A stretch of 64,000 nucleotides of DNA from Terebella lapidaria. Lineage: Eukaryota; Annelida; Polychaeta; Terebellida; Terebellidae. Below are positions 1 through 12,289 of this stretch, one piece after another (within the stretch, counting starts at the first letter, position 1; each line of letters opens with the position of its first letter). The notes below the pieces were generated by a model that saw only the letters and a program-made list of their open reading frames with translations, ran no database searches and had not been told where the DNA came from. The position numbers and the translations under genes were made by a program. Location of the stretch: assembly GCA_949152475.1 (NCBI GenBank), contig OX424558.1, forward strand, positions 36,032,651 through 36,096,650, read 5' to 3'.

Positions 1-2081
1 GCAGGTCTTCCGCTTAGCCTTGGAACGTTTCTGTTCGGCCTCGAGGGCCTCTATAACCGGTGCCAGAGCACTGTCAGCTCGTTGCTTAGCAGCCAGTTGC
101 TCCAGAGAGTAGCCGCCTAGGTATGTCAGTTCCTCATCCGTTACGTCTGGCTGCTTACCAGCGGCCATTACTACAGGGGGCAACTGCCGCTAATATTCGT
201 TATCTGCCTCAGCTGCGGAGGAACTAGACGTATCCTCAAGAACCACTCCCAGAGGAGTTAAAGGACTCCCACAGGAGTCGCAACCATGTCCGGCTTCAGT
301 TTCCCTCACGAGAACATTGCCACCTCTGTACCAAAGGACTGGGGTGGAAGGCAACTCTGGACACTGCAACCAGAAATGGCCCTGTTTTCCGCAGAAGTAG
401 CAGAGCCGGTTGGTATCAGTCCTGTGGTGAATGCGCAGCAATCTGCGGGCCCCGGAGCTGCGATCACAGCGCAGCGCGCAATCTTCTGCACAATGCTGAA
501 ATCATACTCTTTGACATCATACTCATCCGGAGACGAGCATGACGCCATGGCCGGAGCCACTTGCACCGGCGCCACTAGAGGTGACGTGGGTGTACCAACC
601 AATTCCCAGTGAGCCGGGAATGTCCCAGGGACCACTAGTGATGCTACGACTGTCCATTGATGAACTGGTCTATTAGCATCGGCTTGAACCTACTCGCCGG
701 TTCTTCCGGGTAGGCTCTCCGGCCGAGTGCATGCAGGTTGAACGCGTAGTCGGTCACGGACTCTGTAGCCAAGCGGTATCAAGCCTTGAACTGCTTCTCA
801 AACATCCGCTTGTTCGTCGTCGGGGTGAACAGCAAACGAAGTTGCTTGTCAACCTGGTCAAACGTCGCCTTCACCAACGGCAGACAGGACATCACCCAGA
901 GAGCTTTGCCCTCCAGACTGTGAGGATATGGCCAGCTTCCTGTTGGGTCCAACCCTCATAGACAGTGGTTCTATAGAGCTGGAGGAGGTAGTCCTCCAGG
1001 CCAGCTTTATCTCCATTGAACCGCTTACGCCACAACGACTGGTCCGGTTTCCGGTCGCACGGGGAGGGCTCCTGGTTGTCTAACCTGGATCTGAAGCTGG
1101 TGGCGTCAGAAGGGGTGGCCGACATAGCTCGTGGCCGGAGCCGCCGGTTGCCAGCTTGCTCCCAGAGCACTGTGCGGAGCAGGAGAGGACCAGGTGGCCA
1201 AGGCCCTAACTGCCGGAACAGTGGAAGCCGTGGCCAACGTGGTCCCTCCAAGCCGCGGAACAGGTTACTAGCACCTGCAGACGTATCAGAGGTGTGACCA
1301 GCGGGTCGGTCATCACTGGTGTTGGGGCGACCACAGAAGTCATGCTCGGTGCATCGGGCTGACTGCGCTTGTACTCTTCCAGCTCAATCTGGATTAACCG
1401 CCGCTCCCTCTCCGTCATCCGCTCAGCAGAGGGCCGGTGTCGTGGAGAAGGCGAGTGCGTCCTGTGGTCTGATCGCCCCGTATGGGGCAATTGGCCGCAG
1501 TCATAGCGTCCATCGGGAACCAGCGCATTGAGCGAGTCAATGAGCTGATCCACCGCTCCTCGGGTAGCCTGTCTGATGCCTGAACTGGGGGTCCACGAGG
1601 GGATCGACCCGGCCGACTGAGGAAGTCGGAGCAGGTTATCCAACTGCTCAGAAGTCAACACGGTGACCGGCACCCGCGTCATCATGTCTAAAGACAGCTG
1701 AGGGAAGGGCACCGGATGGCGTGTAATTCCGGGCAGGGGAAGGCGTGGGGTGGATTCGTCTCCAGACCCGCCCATGGCGCCTGGAATCGCAGGGTTTGAC
1801 CCGTCCTTAGACAGAGTCGAGGAAGTCGGGAACGTCTCCGCAGACTGGTTTAGGTCCTGCGTGTTGTCCGAGTGCCACCGGAGACATCCTGGGTTTGCTA
1901 CCGGTCGTCGTGGGAGCAGGTGTGATTGGACACATGATCGTTTTTGATTCATCTTGTATTGTATCTTTATTTCAGATTATCCCAGAGGAAAGCAAGCGGT
2001 CCCCAGTGACTAAGGAGCAAAGACACTGCGACAATAGTCTTCGATGGAATGCCGTCGGACTGATCCTGGTCATGGCACCAA
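1..2081 (-). mobile_element. Broken Ty3/gypsy-like LTR element, gag side
   Basis: The minus strand reads as a gag-like polyprotein. A charged, proline-rich N-terminal part lies at about 1950-1210, a capsid-like stretch at about 1150-700, and a CCHC zinc knuckle (C-x2-C-x4-H-x4-C pattern) near 390-350. The segment below about 190 looks like the start of pol. The element continues beyond the left edge of the window. It is a degraded fossil with several breaks and is not expected to be functional. Family placement rests on the zinc knuckle, the gag-like layout and the adjoining LTR-like block. Confidence 0.6.
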
Positions 2082-2801
2082 TGTGACGTTTGACGCCCGC
2101 TACATAGGGCGCAAGCGCCCCGCACTGAGGCACAGTCACGGCGGGCGTTGTGATTACTAGAGCTACAACCAGGTAATAGTTCGTCCGAACGAATCTGGCC
2201 GTCATACATCACATCATAAAACATCATAGACATACAAAATACATTATACATCAGTGATGGTAATGTAGCCATATGCAGAGCCTGAGATACCATGGAAGCG
2301 GCACCACTGAATTCGCACACGTGGGCATGTTGCTGGCCGGCCTGGCCGACGGCACTGCCGCAGGGATAGCACCCTGGACAGCCCGACGGTCTGCCAGAGC
2401 CTGTGTCGCACCATCCCAGGGCAATAGACCAGTGATCACAGGGACGAGCCCCGAATCAGCACGGTCCCCCTCCTGGGCCTCCCATTGGAAATCGTCCTCG
2501 GGGCCTTACAGCCCACTTCTAGCTGGACAAAAGGGACGTGGAGCTCATGTCCGACATCACCCGTCGTCCTCTCGCTTTGCTAGCTCTGAGACAACTCTGA
2601 ACACACAAAGCGGCTTGGTAGTATTTATACCACCAAGCACGAGAGACAAGGGATGACGTAAGACCATTGTTACAGTAAAGTGAATAGAAAGAAGGACGGT
2701 GAGTCGCCATGACAACTCACAAGCTTCGAACAGAAGCAGCCAAAACAAGAATAGTGTTAATAACAAATCTCCTGCGGCGATTTTTGGGCAAAATCGCCAC
2801 A
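2082..2801 (-). repeat. Putative 5' LTR of the gypsy-like element
   Basis: On the minus strand this block starts TGTGGCG and ends GTCACA, giving TG..CA ends about 720 bp apart. Directly after it comes TTGGTGCCATGACC, which could be a primer-binding site because it begins with TGG. A TATAAATA box lies inside (near 2627-2634). The partner LTR is outside the window, so the boundaries are inferred from sequence signals only. Confidence 0.45.
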
Positions 2802-3324
2802 CCTACAAGATTCTTTCACTCTTTGATGCCAATGGGAACATAAATCTTCAATCAACATCAGTATTTCACAACAATTTGTGAAGGTATGACACAAGAAGTG
2901 TCATTTGCATACACGATTATCATGTTTAAACTGCTCCATATACTCCTTATATATACTGTTTAAATGTTTTTCGAAATAAAAACTGGGCATCAACCTTTTC
3001 TGCCGAATTGATTATTACTCACTTATTATGCTTAGAAGGACAGAGCTCAGTCAGCACATCAATTTATCACATGATATATCCTCCTTTTCGGGATATGTTG
3101 ATAGACAGCTATAGACTGCATCATAAAGCCACCCTGTTGTGAAAATTGACACAGTGCGATGAATTCTGAAAAACGTGGGACAGACCCGAAAGGGTACCCG
3201 GTATACATATGAATAACTTGATATTTACTACCTATGGAAAAAACTACGATATCATAAAAAGCATGCAAATATCGCATGCTAAGCATGCTGGCACATTTAT
3301 CTAGTCGAATATTCGTGATATATT
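2802..3324. other. AT-rich non-coding stretch
   Basis: I see no gene, clear repeat or regulatory signal here beyond ordinary AT-rich sequence. A short ORF on the minus strand (3059-3286) has no recognisable content. Confidence 0.4.
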
Positions 3325-3329
3325 AAGAC

Positions 3330-4750
3330 ACATTTTGGTTTGTGAGCGGGTACTTTTGCAAGTACTTGTTTTACACCTATTTCAAGGGGTTTGTTACTGA
3401 TTCTGAATTCTTTGATGGATTATTAAAAGTTGTTGAGCATTGGTGCTCTGATTCTATTTTACTGATAGATAAGATAGTGGCGGCCGCCACTTAATTATCT
3501 GGCGGCCGCCGCATAAATATCTGGCAGCCGCCACTTAATTAGTGCTATAAAAACACAGCCTTTTGGTCTATCCATAAAAATTCAAATTTCCGAATTTTTA
3601 TTCGATCACAATGCCAAATTCGAGAGTAACTTAATTCAAAATTTCATTCGAGATACATTATTGATATAGGCCTACCAAGTCGATATTAATGAGTTACTTA
3701 GGAATTTAGAAAAATAAATCTTCTTTCCCCCTCTCCCCGGCCCCTTTCGAAAGATAGCATCCAATAGGAGTGGTGCGCGTTTGTCACGTGCAAAGTGACT
3801 CTCAATGGTCAATGCCGATTTATATTGTAGTATATTGTCCAAGAATGCCTTGATAGATTTAACAAATATTAATTTTATTTGCGCGATGAAATGTACATAT
3901 TTTCATGTCATTGATTGGTAGTATGGACAATAGGGCAACTTTCAATACATTTGCCATGGCTGGAAAAAAAAAACAAAGAAGGAAAAGAACACACCATATT
4001 AATCAGATAATTTGCGAATAATTGTCAAAACCATCGAATATGCACTGTTTTTACTTTTTCAGATATCCTTTTAACCTATATATCGATGGTAACAACCATG
4101 AATGCAGAGAGCCCAGTTGCTATGGCCACAATAAATATCATGAATTCATTGATGATCTCTATATAATGCTAAGTGTGAAAGTTAAGTTTTGTTGAATAAT
4201 TATACCCCCACTTTACCCCATATAATATTGGCTCATTAAAAACAGTATGTAGATGATGTCATGACTTTTATTTGGATACTAATTAGCTACATGTATATTG
4301 TTTTACAAGAATTTCCTCATATTTCAAGCCGTGGCCGCCAGATAATTATGTGGCGGCCGCCAGATAATTAAGTGGCGGTCGCCAGATAATTATGTGGCGG
4401 CCGCCAGATAATTAAATGGCGGCCGCCAGATAATTAAGTGGCAGCTGCCAGATAATTATGTGGCAGCCGCCAGATAGTTAAGTGGCGGCCGCCAGATAAT
4501 TAAGTGGCGGCCGCCACATAATTATCTGGCAGCAGCTAGATAAATTTATTTCACACTTCGCAGTATCTGGCCTCAATGGGCTTCCATACTATCTGGATTA
4601 CAGTAGCCAACTATATTGCACACTGCCTGCCCCTGGTGACGCTAATGTGACACTAGAAAATGCTGGGCAGGCTTTTTTACTGAAAAAAATGGTTGGCGTT
4701 AGTCTTTTATTGACATCATCAAAAAGGTTGATACATACATTAGCCATGCA
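3330..4750 (+). repeat. Dispersed repeat copy, split by a palindromic array
   Basis: The flanks (about 3340-3460 and 4590-4750) match two consecutive parts of a repeat seen elsewhere at about 9805-10150, 17585-17700, 25440-25720 and 37365-37720. Shared words include 'gtgattcggta', 'ggggtttgtt', 'ttgttgggca' and 'ctgcccctg.tgacgc'. Here the two halves are about 1.1 kb apart because the GGCGGCCGCC array lies between them. The repeat has no coding potential that I recognise. Confidence 0.5.
3477..4553. mobile_element. Foldback element with GGCGGCCGCC palindrome arrays
   Basis: The left block (3477-3543) holds three units and the right block (4326-4553) about ten. The unit is 22 bp: the palindrome GGCGGCCGCC followed by AGATAATTAAGT. 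The two blocks are in opposite orientation, so the left is the reverse complement of the right. The roughly 780 bp between them is AT-rich with no ORF of note. I could not find a convincing target duplication. The insertion into a dispersed repeat shows it is a mobile or once-mobile unit. NotI-type GCGGCCGC sites recur through it. Confidence 0.6.
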
Positions 4751-5790
4751 CGTGTGGACCAAACTTTTCATGTTGGCAATGGCATCGGCATTATATATTG
4801 TCGCATGTGGACACGAGTTCAGCCAACCATCTATGTAAAGTTATATCCAATCTGCATATTCACATGATCTTATTGAAGTTGGAATCAATTTAAGAATCAT
4901 TCAAATTTAGCATTCTTGTTTGTCACGCAAACTTGAAAGTACATCTCGAAATAGTCGGGAATATACAGGAAATATGCACAGTTCGACAACAGATACTTGG
5001 AAAATTGCCGCTAATCGTGCATGAAAACACTGGATAGAGAATGATCGGCCTGCAACTATGCCTCTTAAACTGAAATTTTGACCTGAAATTTAACATGGAG
5101 GTAGAGTGCCATTTTTTAAATGTTTTGAGATAAAATTCTGAAATTCGGTTACGAGTTTGGGTTCTGATTATCTCAGTGTTGCCAAACTTTCAACATTTAT
5201 TATTCTGCATGAACTTCCCGTCGAATACATAATTTTTAGTGTCAATATTATGTCTAGGATGCAATTTTATGTACAAAGCAATATTTTAGGTCCGATACAT
5301 GTGCAAAAAGAACATCTCTGAAATATATCTCATCAACCAGAGGCTTTGAGAGGAGAGGAATGTACAAAACTAAGCTCTAATACTGTGATTTTCTGCATAT
5401 TTTGAATTGGTGGTATGTGTTCATATCCGTACATATGTTTTGTTGAGAGGCATTAACATACGCTTTCGCTTGTTTGGAGATCTTCACTAAAGTTTATATA
5501 AAAAGAACATGGTCAGTAGTTAAACTTAATTGTGCATCATTCTATCATATTCTCACCAAACATATATATCATGCGCTATATACTAGTGCATGTGATAAAA
5601 AGAAAATACAGAACTTTGTTGAATTGAAGTATTTATTAGGCGTAGTTATTACAGGTATCGCTTTAAAAGTTTCTTTTCTTTGACGACAGTGTAATATCTA
5701 GATCTCAGGAAGACATCACTTTCAAATTCTTCAACTCAGACGTTCACGAACGGCATAGTAGGAAACATTGCAGTTCGCTTGTGGGACGAT
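4751..5790. other. Non-coding, with fragment of a MITE interior
   Basis: Around 5075-5155 there is a piece reading 'gaaatttaacat...attctgaaattcggt'. It resembles the interiors of the foldback MITEs at 38.1-38.6 kb and 60.1-60.6 kb. Otherwise nothing recognisable. Confidence 0.35.
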
Positions 5791-5798
5791 CTATCGCC

Positions 5799-8700
5799 TT
5801 ATGTGAACTCGAAGCCATTGACTACGAGCTCTCTGATGCCTGGGTGACCCCCAGATCCAGGCCTGCACTGTTCCATGAAGTAGAAGTAGATGTGGTTCGA
5901 CCTTGTAATGGGGTCGACTTGACTGAAGGTCCAGGTATGTGGACTCTGATTTTGACAGTTGGAGAGAAGGTCGCCATCTGTGCTACTAGATCCATCACAC
6001 GCGAACATCATCTGGCAGGTAGAGGTGGACCGATTTTGATATCAGATACATAGTTACATACCATATGATACGATGGTCAATATGCACGAGTTGATGATTC
6101 GTGTGCACAACATATGTACCACTCTTTAGTGAGAGCAGTGCTACCCGATACACTACATATACATGTATGCACACATCTTACTCTCTCGCGCACATGGATC
6201 TACAATGTATTCTGTGCGCACTATCTATCAAATCGCTCTGCATATTTGAATCAACAGTTTCATGATTCAACACATGGATTTCAATTACTGTTTGTGGGAC
6301 AAGGAATTAATTAGATTTACTATTTTGAAAATCAAAGTCTGGGGCTATGCACAAGTTGTATTCTGTGCGATTTGCCAATCATACCGTTCCTCTTTGATAA
6401 AATCCGAACTGCAGGTAAGCGCCAGTGTACTGGTCATTTAGTATACACCTGCTGTACACATCCATCGACAACAGCTTGTAGGACTCAGCGAAGTTTATTT
6501 TCAAGTAGGCGGCGAGGCCCTCGTTCTGTGAGGCCCATGACCCAGCATGAGAGGGGTCCATGCTGCCGTCGTATGCGTGCACGCAGTCAGATCCGGAGGC
6601 AGTGCTTGACGCCTCACAAGTCACGCCGGCATCTTTGATGACGTTCCTGTAACCTTCAACTTCGATCTCACGAATTCCCGCGTAACAGTAAGGCTCACAG
6701 TTGATCTTGCAGATGGGCTTGAACCTGATGTCGATGGTGCTTGTTCTCACGTTGTCCAGCTCGATCACATTGGGTGTTTGTCCAGCACACTGACTCAGCA
6801 GTTCATCAGGATGCTTGTTCTGCAGGCCGTCACAAGGAAAGTTTTTCTGTTGACAAAATGTAGCTCTTCAAATAAAACTCGCGAATGATACGGAATTCAA
6901 TCACCCTACTACACGCAGCAAGAAGGGCTTTCTATCAATCCATGACAAACAACGATACGAACTTTGCCAACATTCGCAAGAGAACTCAAAAACTCTCGAT
7001 TTATATTCTATTTGTTGTGTACGGAAGCGTATTGCTATCAAGTGTGCAAAAATATTTATCCTGTAGGTACGACTTATATCTCGTATGCAGGACTTAGTGT
7101 CTCGTGTGTACGATTTATTGAATCGTGTGTAAGACTTATCAACTTGTATTTATGACTTACCAACTCAACGTATGGCTTATTAATTCATACGCACGACTTA
7201 TTAACTCATACAAACGAGTTAGTAAGTCGTACTTATGAGATACTAAGTCATACGTATGAGTTAATAAGTCATACATATGAGTTGATAAGCCGTACAGACA
7301 AGTTAGTAAGCCATACGTATGAGTTGATAAGTCGTACATACGACTTAATAAATCGTATGAATGAGATATAACTCATACGTACGAGACGAGAAATTTTACG
7401 CACTTGATAGCAATATGTTTCCGTAATGAAGCGTATTGGTATCAAGTGTTTAAAAAAACACTTTCGTACGTATGACTTATATCTCGCATGTACGACTTAC
7501 TAACTCATATGTACGATTTATCAACTCGTACGTACGAGTATATACAAGTTGATAAGTCAAACATACGAATTAATAAGTTGTACATACGAGATACAAATAT
7601 TTACACACTTGATAGCAATACCCTTCTGTAGTTGTGCATTAGCAAAATAAAAAAGATTCATTCGAGTGTAGATCCCAGACTCACATCTATGATGGTTCCG
7701 TCATCGAAATGGATGTAGGCACCAGAAAACTGTCCCTCTATGGTACACCTACTGTAGATGGTGATCTTAGTCAGAGTGAATTCCTTCAGCATGGTTAGGA
7801 GCAGAGTGGCGCCCTCCTTTTCCTCGTCGACTGCCCAAGCTCCTTCCACACCTGGTGTCATTCGGGCGTTGTACACCCCCGCGCAGTCGTATATCCTGAG
7901 ATCCGGGGCATTACCATGGACAGAGGTACTCGATGGAGTACAATACACTTGCACGGCAAGGAACAAGTTCTTCGGGTTGAGAACTGTGAGAGGGGAGACA
8001 ATTATATCAAGTTTATTTTCACACATGTACATCCGAATGAGGAATGATGTTATTTGAGAAGGATGACGCGCATTATCACGATGGGCGTGTATTAGTATAT
8101 ATTTACCTGTCATCAATAGAAAATGATTAGGAAGGCAGTAGAAACCCAAAAATGAATAACTACAGGAATACAACCTAAGCCCATGCATTTACAAGTAGAA
8201 CACTCTCGGCTGGTAAACAAGCGACCCCTACTGGTGCTACTAACACAAAGTAACAGTTGTCTTTGTGACAAATTATGTAACATTTTGCAAAGCTAGCAAA
8301 TATCAATATTCTAACCAACTTGTGGTTGCAGTGAAAATATTGTGGTGTTCATCTGCCTCGTGATCAGCTACTGATCACATTAAACAACCTGAGATTCGAC
8401 ACATACTAATGGACGTGTAGTTTTTCACGAAATATGTAAACGGAACAAAAACACAAGTCAAAACACAGGATAAACAAATATAAATATGTATAAAGGCATG
8501 CAAACCATGAAAACCATTTGGTGGCCTGCAGAATTTCTGAAACCACCCAAAACCAAATCGATCGAATAGTTACTAGTACACAATATGTGATATACGTACG
8601 AGTCTCTTCGAGTACTGCGGCCTAATTTAAAAGTGTCGACAGTCATAAACATAGAATGTAAAGACGACCAGTTACAGGAGTCTGAATCCATTTTCAAACA

Positions 8701-8977
8701 TTGAATCCAAATGTATATTGATATTGCAAATGTAAAGGTTGTGTTGCCGAGTAAATACTCGTTCACTTTTAAATAAATACATCTGATACAATTTAGATCA
8801 TCGTCGAATATGGAACAAGCACAACAACCTACTGTACATGGGCCTAAAATAATATTGACACAAACAACCTTTGTCAAAAAAACGTTTCAATTCATGCACA
8901 TGGACTAAGTCGTGAATTTTCATGTATAATATACTTACAGCCATGCCGAACATCACAAAAGCAAGTGCTAACTTCAT
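5799..8977 (-). CDS. Gene A: secreted two-domain discoidin-like protein
   Basis: Spliced minus-strand gene. Coding exons are 8977-8939 (start MKLALAFVMFGMA, hydrophobic signal-peptide start), 7969-7685, 6846-6385 and 6011-5799 (stop included), giving about 332 aa. Exon borders show AG acceptors and GT donors, and all coding introns are phase 0. The protein has two similar halves. Each runs from a Cys plus Y-D/N-G region through G-x-W-A and Y-S-R-C-x5-Q-x-G-A-Y to a closing G-I-R-E-(I/L)-x-V-x-G motif, as in F5/8-type-C (galactose-binding-like) domains. I infer secretion and surface or glycan binding; no exact family is recognised. Gene B is its divergent paralogue. Intron 2 contains a foldback element at 7020-7630. 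A 5' UTR exon acceptor lies at 8995/8996. The acceptor of the second coding exon is uncertain: a pyrimidine-rich AG 14 bases upstream breaks the frame. Confidence 0.8.
7020..7630. mobile_element. Foldback element, TACGTA/GTACGA palindromic units, TSD GTTGTG
   Basis: Flanked by an exact 6-bp duplication GTTGTG (7014-7019 and 7631-7636). The ends are inverted repeats: TACGGAAGCGTATTGCTATC at left and, read from the right, TACAGAAGGGTATTGCTATC. The inside is filled by units of about 20-21 bp such as ..CGTACGACTTAT.. and ..GAGTTGATAAGTCGTAC.., carrying GTAC/TACGTA palindromes in both orientations. Near 7395-7460 internal copies of the terminal sequence lie back to back (..CAATATGTTTCCGTAATGAAGCGTATTGG..), so it reads as two elements sharing a junction. 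It lies in an intron of gene A. No coding capacity. Confidence 0.85.
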
Positions 8978-8995
8978 GTCGTTTTTATTCCGTTC

Positions 8996-9105
8996 CTGTT
9001 GAATAAAAGTTGAATAAATAGTTTCACACTTGGGATCATTTCACACATTTGTGATCACAAGCATTTCGACGGAGAAATTATTTCAAATGATGGTAACCTC
9101 GTAAT
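8996..9105. other. Region upstream of gene A coding exon
   Basis: Intron or 5' flank upstream of the first coding exon of gene A. A GT/AG context suggests a non-coding first exon further upstream, which I cannot place. No TATA box is convincing. Confidence 0.3.
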
Positions 9106-9106
9106 G

Positions 9107-9546
9107 GCTTGTTTACACAATCAAAGTACTTCAAACTTTCTACTTCAAACACCTAAAAGTGAGTTTGAAATAGTTTGATGGTGGGTGTTTATACGATCAA
9201 ACTCGTCACGTCTAACTCCAAATTACTTCAAACGCCATCAAACTACATCAAATTTGATTTTAATTTCTGATGCTTCTGTTTTGCAAGTAACATTAAAGCT
9301 GAACGGATGTGTTATATACTTCAATGTCATGAGTTTCAAAGTGAAAATTATGTTTTTTTCTAAATTGGATATGGACACGAGCTTGAATAGTTTGACTGAG
9401 TTTGATCAAACTTTGTGGTGGAGTTCGAAGTAGTTTGACGTAGTTTGAAGTCTTGGTTTACACGATCAAACTTGGCGTCAAATTCCAAAGTTTGAAGTAG
9501 TTTCAAGTAAAAATTTGAAGTAGTTTGATCGTGTAAACCAGGCTTA
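9107..9546. mobile_element. Foldback MITE with TTTGAAGTAGTTTGA repeats
   Basis: The ends are imperfect inverted repeats. The left begins GCTTGTTTACACAATCAAA and the right, reverse-complemented, begins GCCTGGTTTACACGATCAAA. The inside is full of short repeats of AGTTTGA/TCAAACT in both orientations, and an internal copy of the end lies near 9455-9470 (GGTTTACACGATCAAAC). No coding sequence. The family is unknown; the target duplication is not clear. Confidence 0.6.
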
Positions 9547-9594
9547 GCATGTTTTATTGAAATACACAACAACATCAATAGGCAAATAGGTTCA

Positions 9595-9800
9595 AGGGCT
9601 AAGATAGTTTACCGGACAATTTTAGTTTCAACCATTTCAGGTATGCCTTTGAGTTTCACTGGTCAAGATGAACTTTTTCAAGTTGGAGCCTATGATAAGA
9701 GCCATCATTATATGATATACGTATTGATTTATATAGAGTGTATATAGATTGATTTATATAGAGTGTCACTGCTGGCGGACGGTAAATCTGTCACCGAGGA
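9595..9800 (+). repeat. Left-end-like piece of the hairpin-ended repeat family
   Basis: The text 'agggctaagatagtttaccggacaat' (9596-9621) nearly matches the left end of the repeat at 41.2 kb ('agggctaagataggttgccggacaat'). Its matching right end may be the hairpin at 14.70-14.73 kb, which would make one very long copy, but that is only a guess. Confidence 0.3.
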
Positions 9801-9804
9801 TACC

Positions 9805-10160
9805 ATCAACTCAGTAGCCTTCGGGCTTGTGATTAGGTACTTATGTACTTGTCATATATCTATTCCATGGGGTTTGCTTCAGATTTCTAAATTATTTTCA
9901 TAGGTTGTTGGGCAGTTGTTTACTAATTCCATCAGGTGTACAGTAGAAACAACTACATTTAACACACTGTCTGCCCCTGATGACGCCAGTGTGTCTTTGG
10001 ATAAACTATTTGGTTGGGCTTTGTTTTTATTCCAAAATGTTCTATTTTACGTTTGTTTTTGGTATCATCGAAATCTGACTATTGGTGGTAATAGATGGAT
10101 ACTTACATACGCTCATAATACAATACACAAGCTCAACCATTTCGTCTCTAGTGGCTAATA
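9805..10160 (+). repeat. Dispersed repeat, uninterrupted copy
   Basis: This copy runs through 'cagtagccttcgggcttgtg', 'atggggtttgcttc', 'ggttgttgggcag' and 'ctgcccctgatgacgccag' without interruption. It serves as the reference for the split copy at 3.3-4.75 kb. An 80-aa ORF inside it (9916-10158) looks incidental. Confidence 0.45.
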
Positions 10161-11299
10161 CACATTGAATATCAGGAATGACCTTGAGATTTAGTGTTCA
10201 AGACCATCTGAAGGTCAAGTTCAAGTTGCCCAAATGATGTGCAATATAAAACTGCCGAAATGCTTAAAAGATGAATGATTAAAAGATGAACTCTTCCGGC
10301 AAGCTTTGTAGCCTCAGAGGCCTTTTAGTCCATGAGCCCATCCAAAATTTGCTACCATGAAAGGGCACCAAACTTTGACTGTTTTTTCCAGTTTATGTGA
10401 TCCTCAACATGTCAAAACATCATGATGGACTTCCCAGAAGAGTAGCTTAAACTTTCTACGGAATTTTGCACATATCGGTATGTTATGCTATAGCGAATGA
10501 CAAAGTGGGCGATTTGAATGCACATTCCGACAAATATGTTTTTTTTAAAGTCACAGAGAAATCATCATATATTGTTTCATGAAATATTATGGTGTTAATT
10601 GAATGTAAGTATCAATCTTTTACCATGTAGCAATTATATTTGATCAATGTATTGATATTTTCACAATTTTAGAACCCCGTAGCAGTCTAGTCCTGGATTG
10701 ACGGAGCTAAAAGTGTGACCACTGCAGATATCAGAAAACAATTTCAACATTCAAATGTGTATAAGAAGTTGTACTTAATAGTATTCTCCGAAAAAAATTC
10801 GACGGATACTATGGATTTGCGATAGTCGTCCGCGTCCGCCTCCACACCCGTGTCTGCGTCCTCAAAGATTTTCTTGTGAATGTGCTACAGGCCACAATTC
10901 TCACCCGATGACCATAATTTTCTGCAGACACATATATATTGGTAAGACCACGATACCAATCGTTTCCAGTTGCCAAATTAATTGGTGGCTTGGGGACACA
11001 ATTCACGTTGGAATCAGCCTGTTTGAGACACATGGCTTGTGAACACTATACAGACGGTAGTTTCCGATAATCTTAATAATATTTGGGAGTCGTGTTGGGA
11101 AGGAATAGTTTCTCAGAATGATCATATCAATATTAATATGTTAACGGCCTAACCTATTACAGATAAGTGAAATACCAATTTTGATATATATGATCATTCC
11201 AATTGCCTGTACTATGGAAGATAATGGCACTGGTTTCTTGTTCAGAAGGGAGAACTGATGTTTTTGGCGAAGTTACAACATTATTACCAAATAATTTTG

Positions 11300-12230
11300 T
11301 TCCATTGGTTCTACTGCTGAGTACAATAAAAATAGTTAAGACAAGACACATTCATTTTTGGGCTCGGCAAAGTGAAAGGTCGTTCAGCAGAGATTTTGTG
11401 GCTGTGGTAAGTTAACATTAATTTTGCTAGTTAAGTCTATTATTGAACAAAATAACAAATAGTTAGGACGAGGACCATTTAATATTGGGCTCAACAAGGT
11501 TACGATTAGTAGAGATTTTATGGCTGTAGTAACATTTTGTTAGTAAATAAGTTAATATTATTTTGCTAGAAAATTTTATTATTGAGCACAATAATATAGT
11601 TTAGGGGAGGAATATTTTTATTGGGGTCAACAATGTGAAAGTTTTGTTCAGTAAAGATTTTATGGCTGTAGTAACATTATATTACTGAATAAGTTAACAT
11701 GAATTTTGATAGATTTACGTATGTTCATTACTGAGCACAATAAGAATAGCTAAGGCAGGATACATCCATTATTGTGCTCAGTAAGGAAAATGTTCTGTCC
11801 AGTACTGAGTATATGGCTGTAGTACCATTGATATTACTGAATAAGTCAACATCAATTTGGCTAGTTGAGTCTATTATTGAACATAATAAAAAAGGTAAGG
11901 CAAGAAAATTTTTTGTTTGTTTTGTGCAGTTGAAATTTAGTAGTAATGTTGATGTTACTTAATGAGTTGACATTGATTTTGCTAGTTAAGTTTATTATTG
12001 AGTACAATAAAAATAATTAGGGTGAGTGACATTTATTTTTGGGATCGATGAGGAAAATGTTGTGTCCAGTAGTGATTTCATAGCTTCACTACCAGCAATA
12101 TTACTGAATAAATTAACATCAATTTTGCTATTCAAGTTTTTGTTATGTTCAGTAGTGATTTCATGGCTGTAGTACCACAGATTATACTGAATAAGTTAAG
12201 ATTGATTTGGCTAGATATTACATGCTGTGA
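11300..12230. repeat. Degenerate tandem repeat, about 120-145 bp unit
   Basis: A unit containing 'ttgagcacaataa', 'ttttatggctgtagtac', 'attactgaataagtt' and 'ttttgctagttaagt' recurs about seven times with substitutions and small indels. Short ORFs here are by-products of the repeat. No gene is seen. Confidence 0.7.
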
Positions 12231-12289
12231 ACCCATTTCATTAATTTGACAACTTTGAACTCAGCTAGCACATATTTTGAATAGAAATA

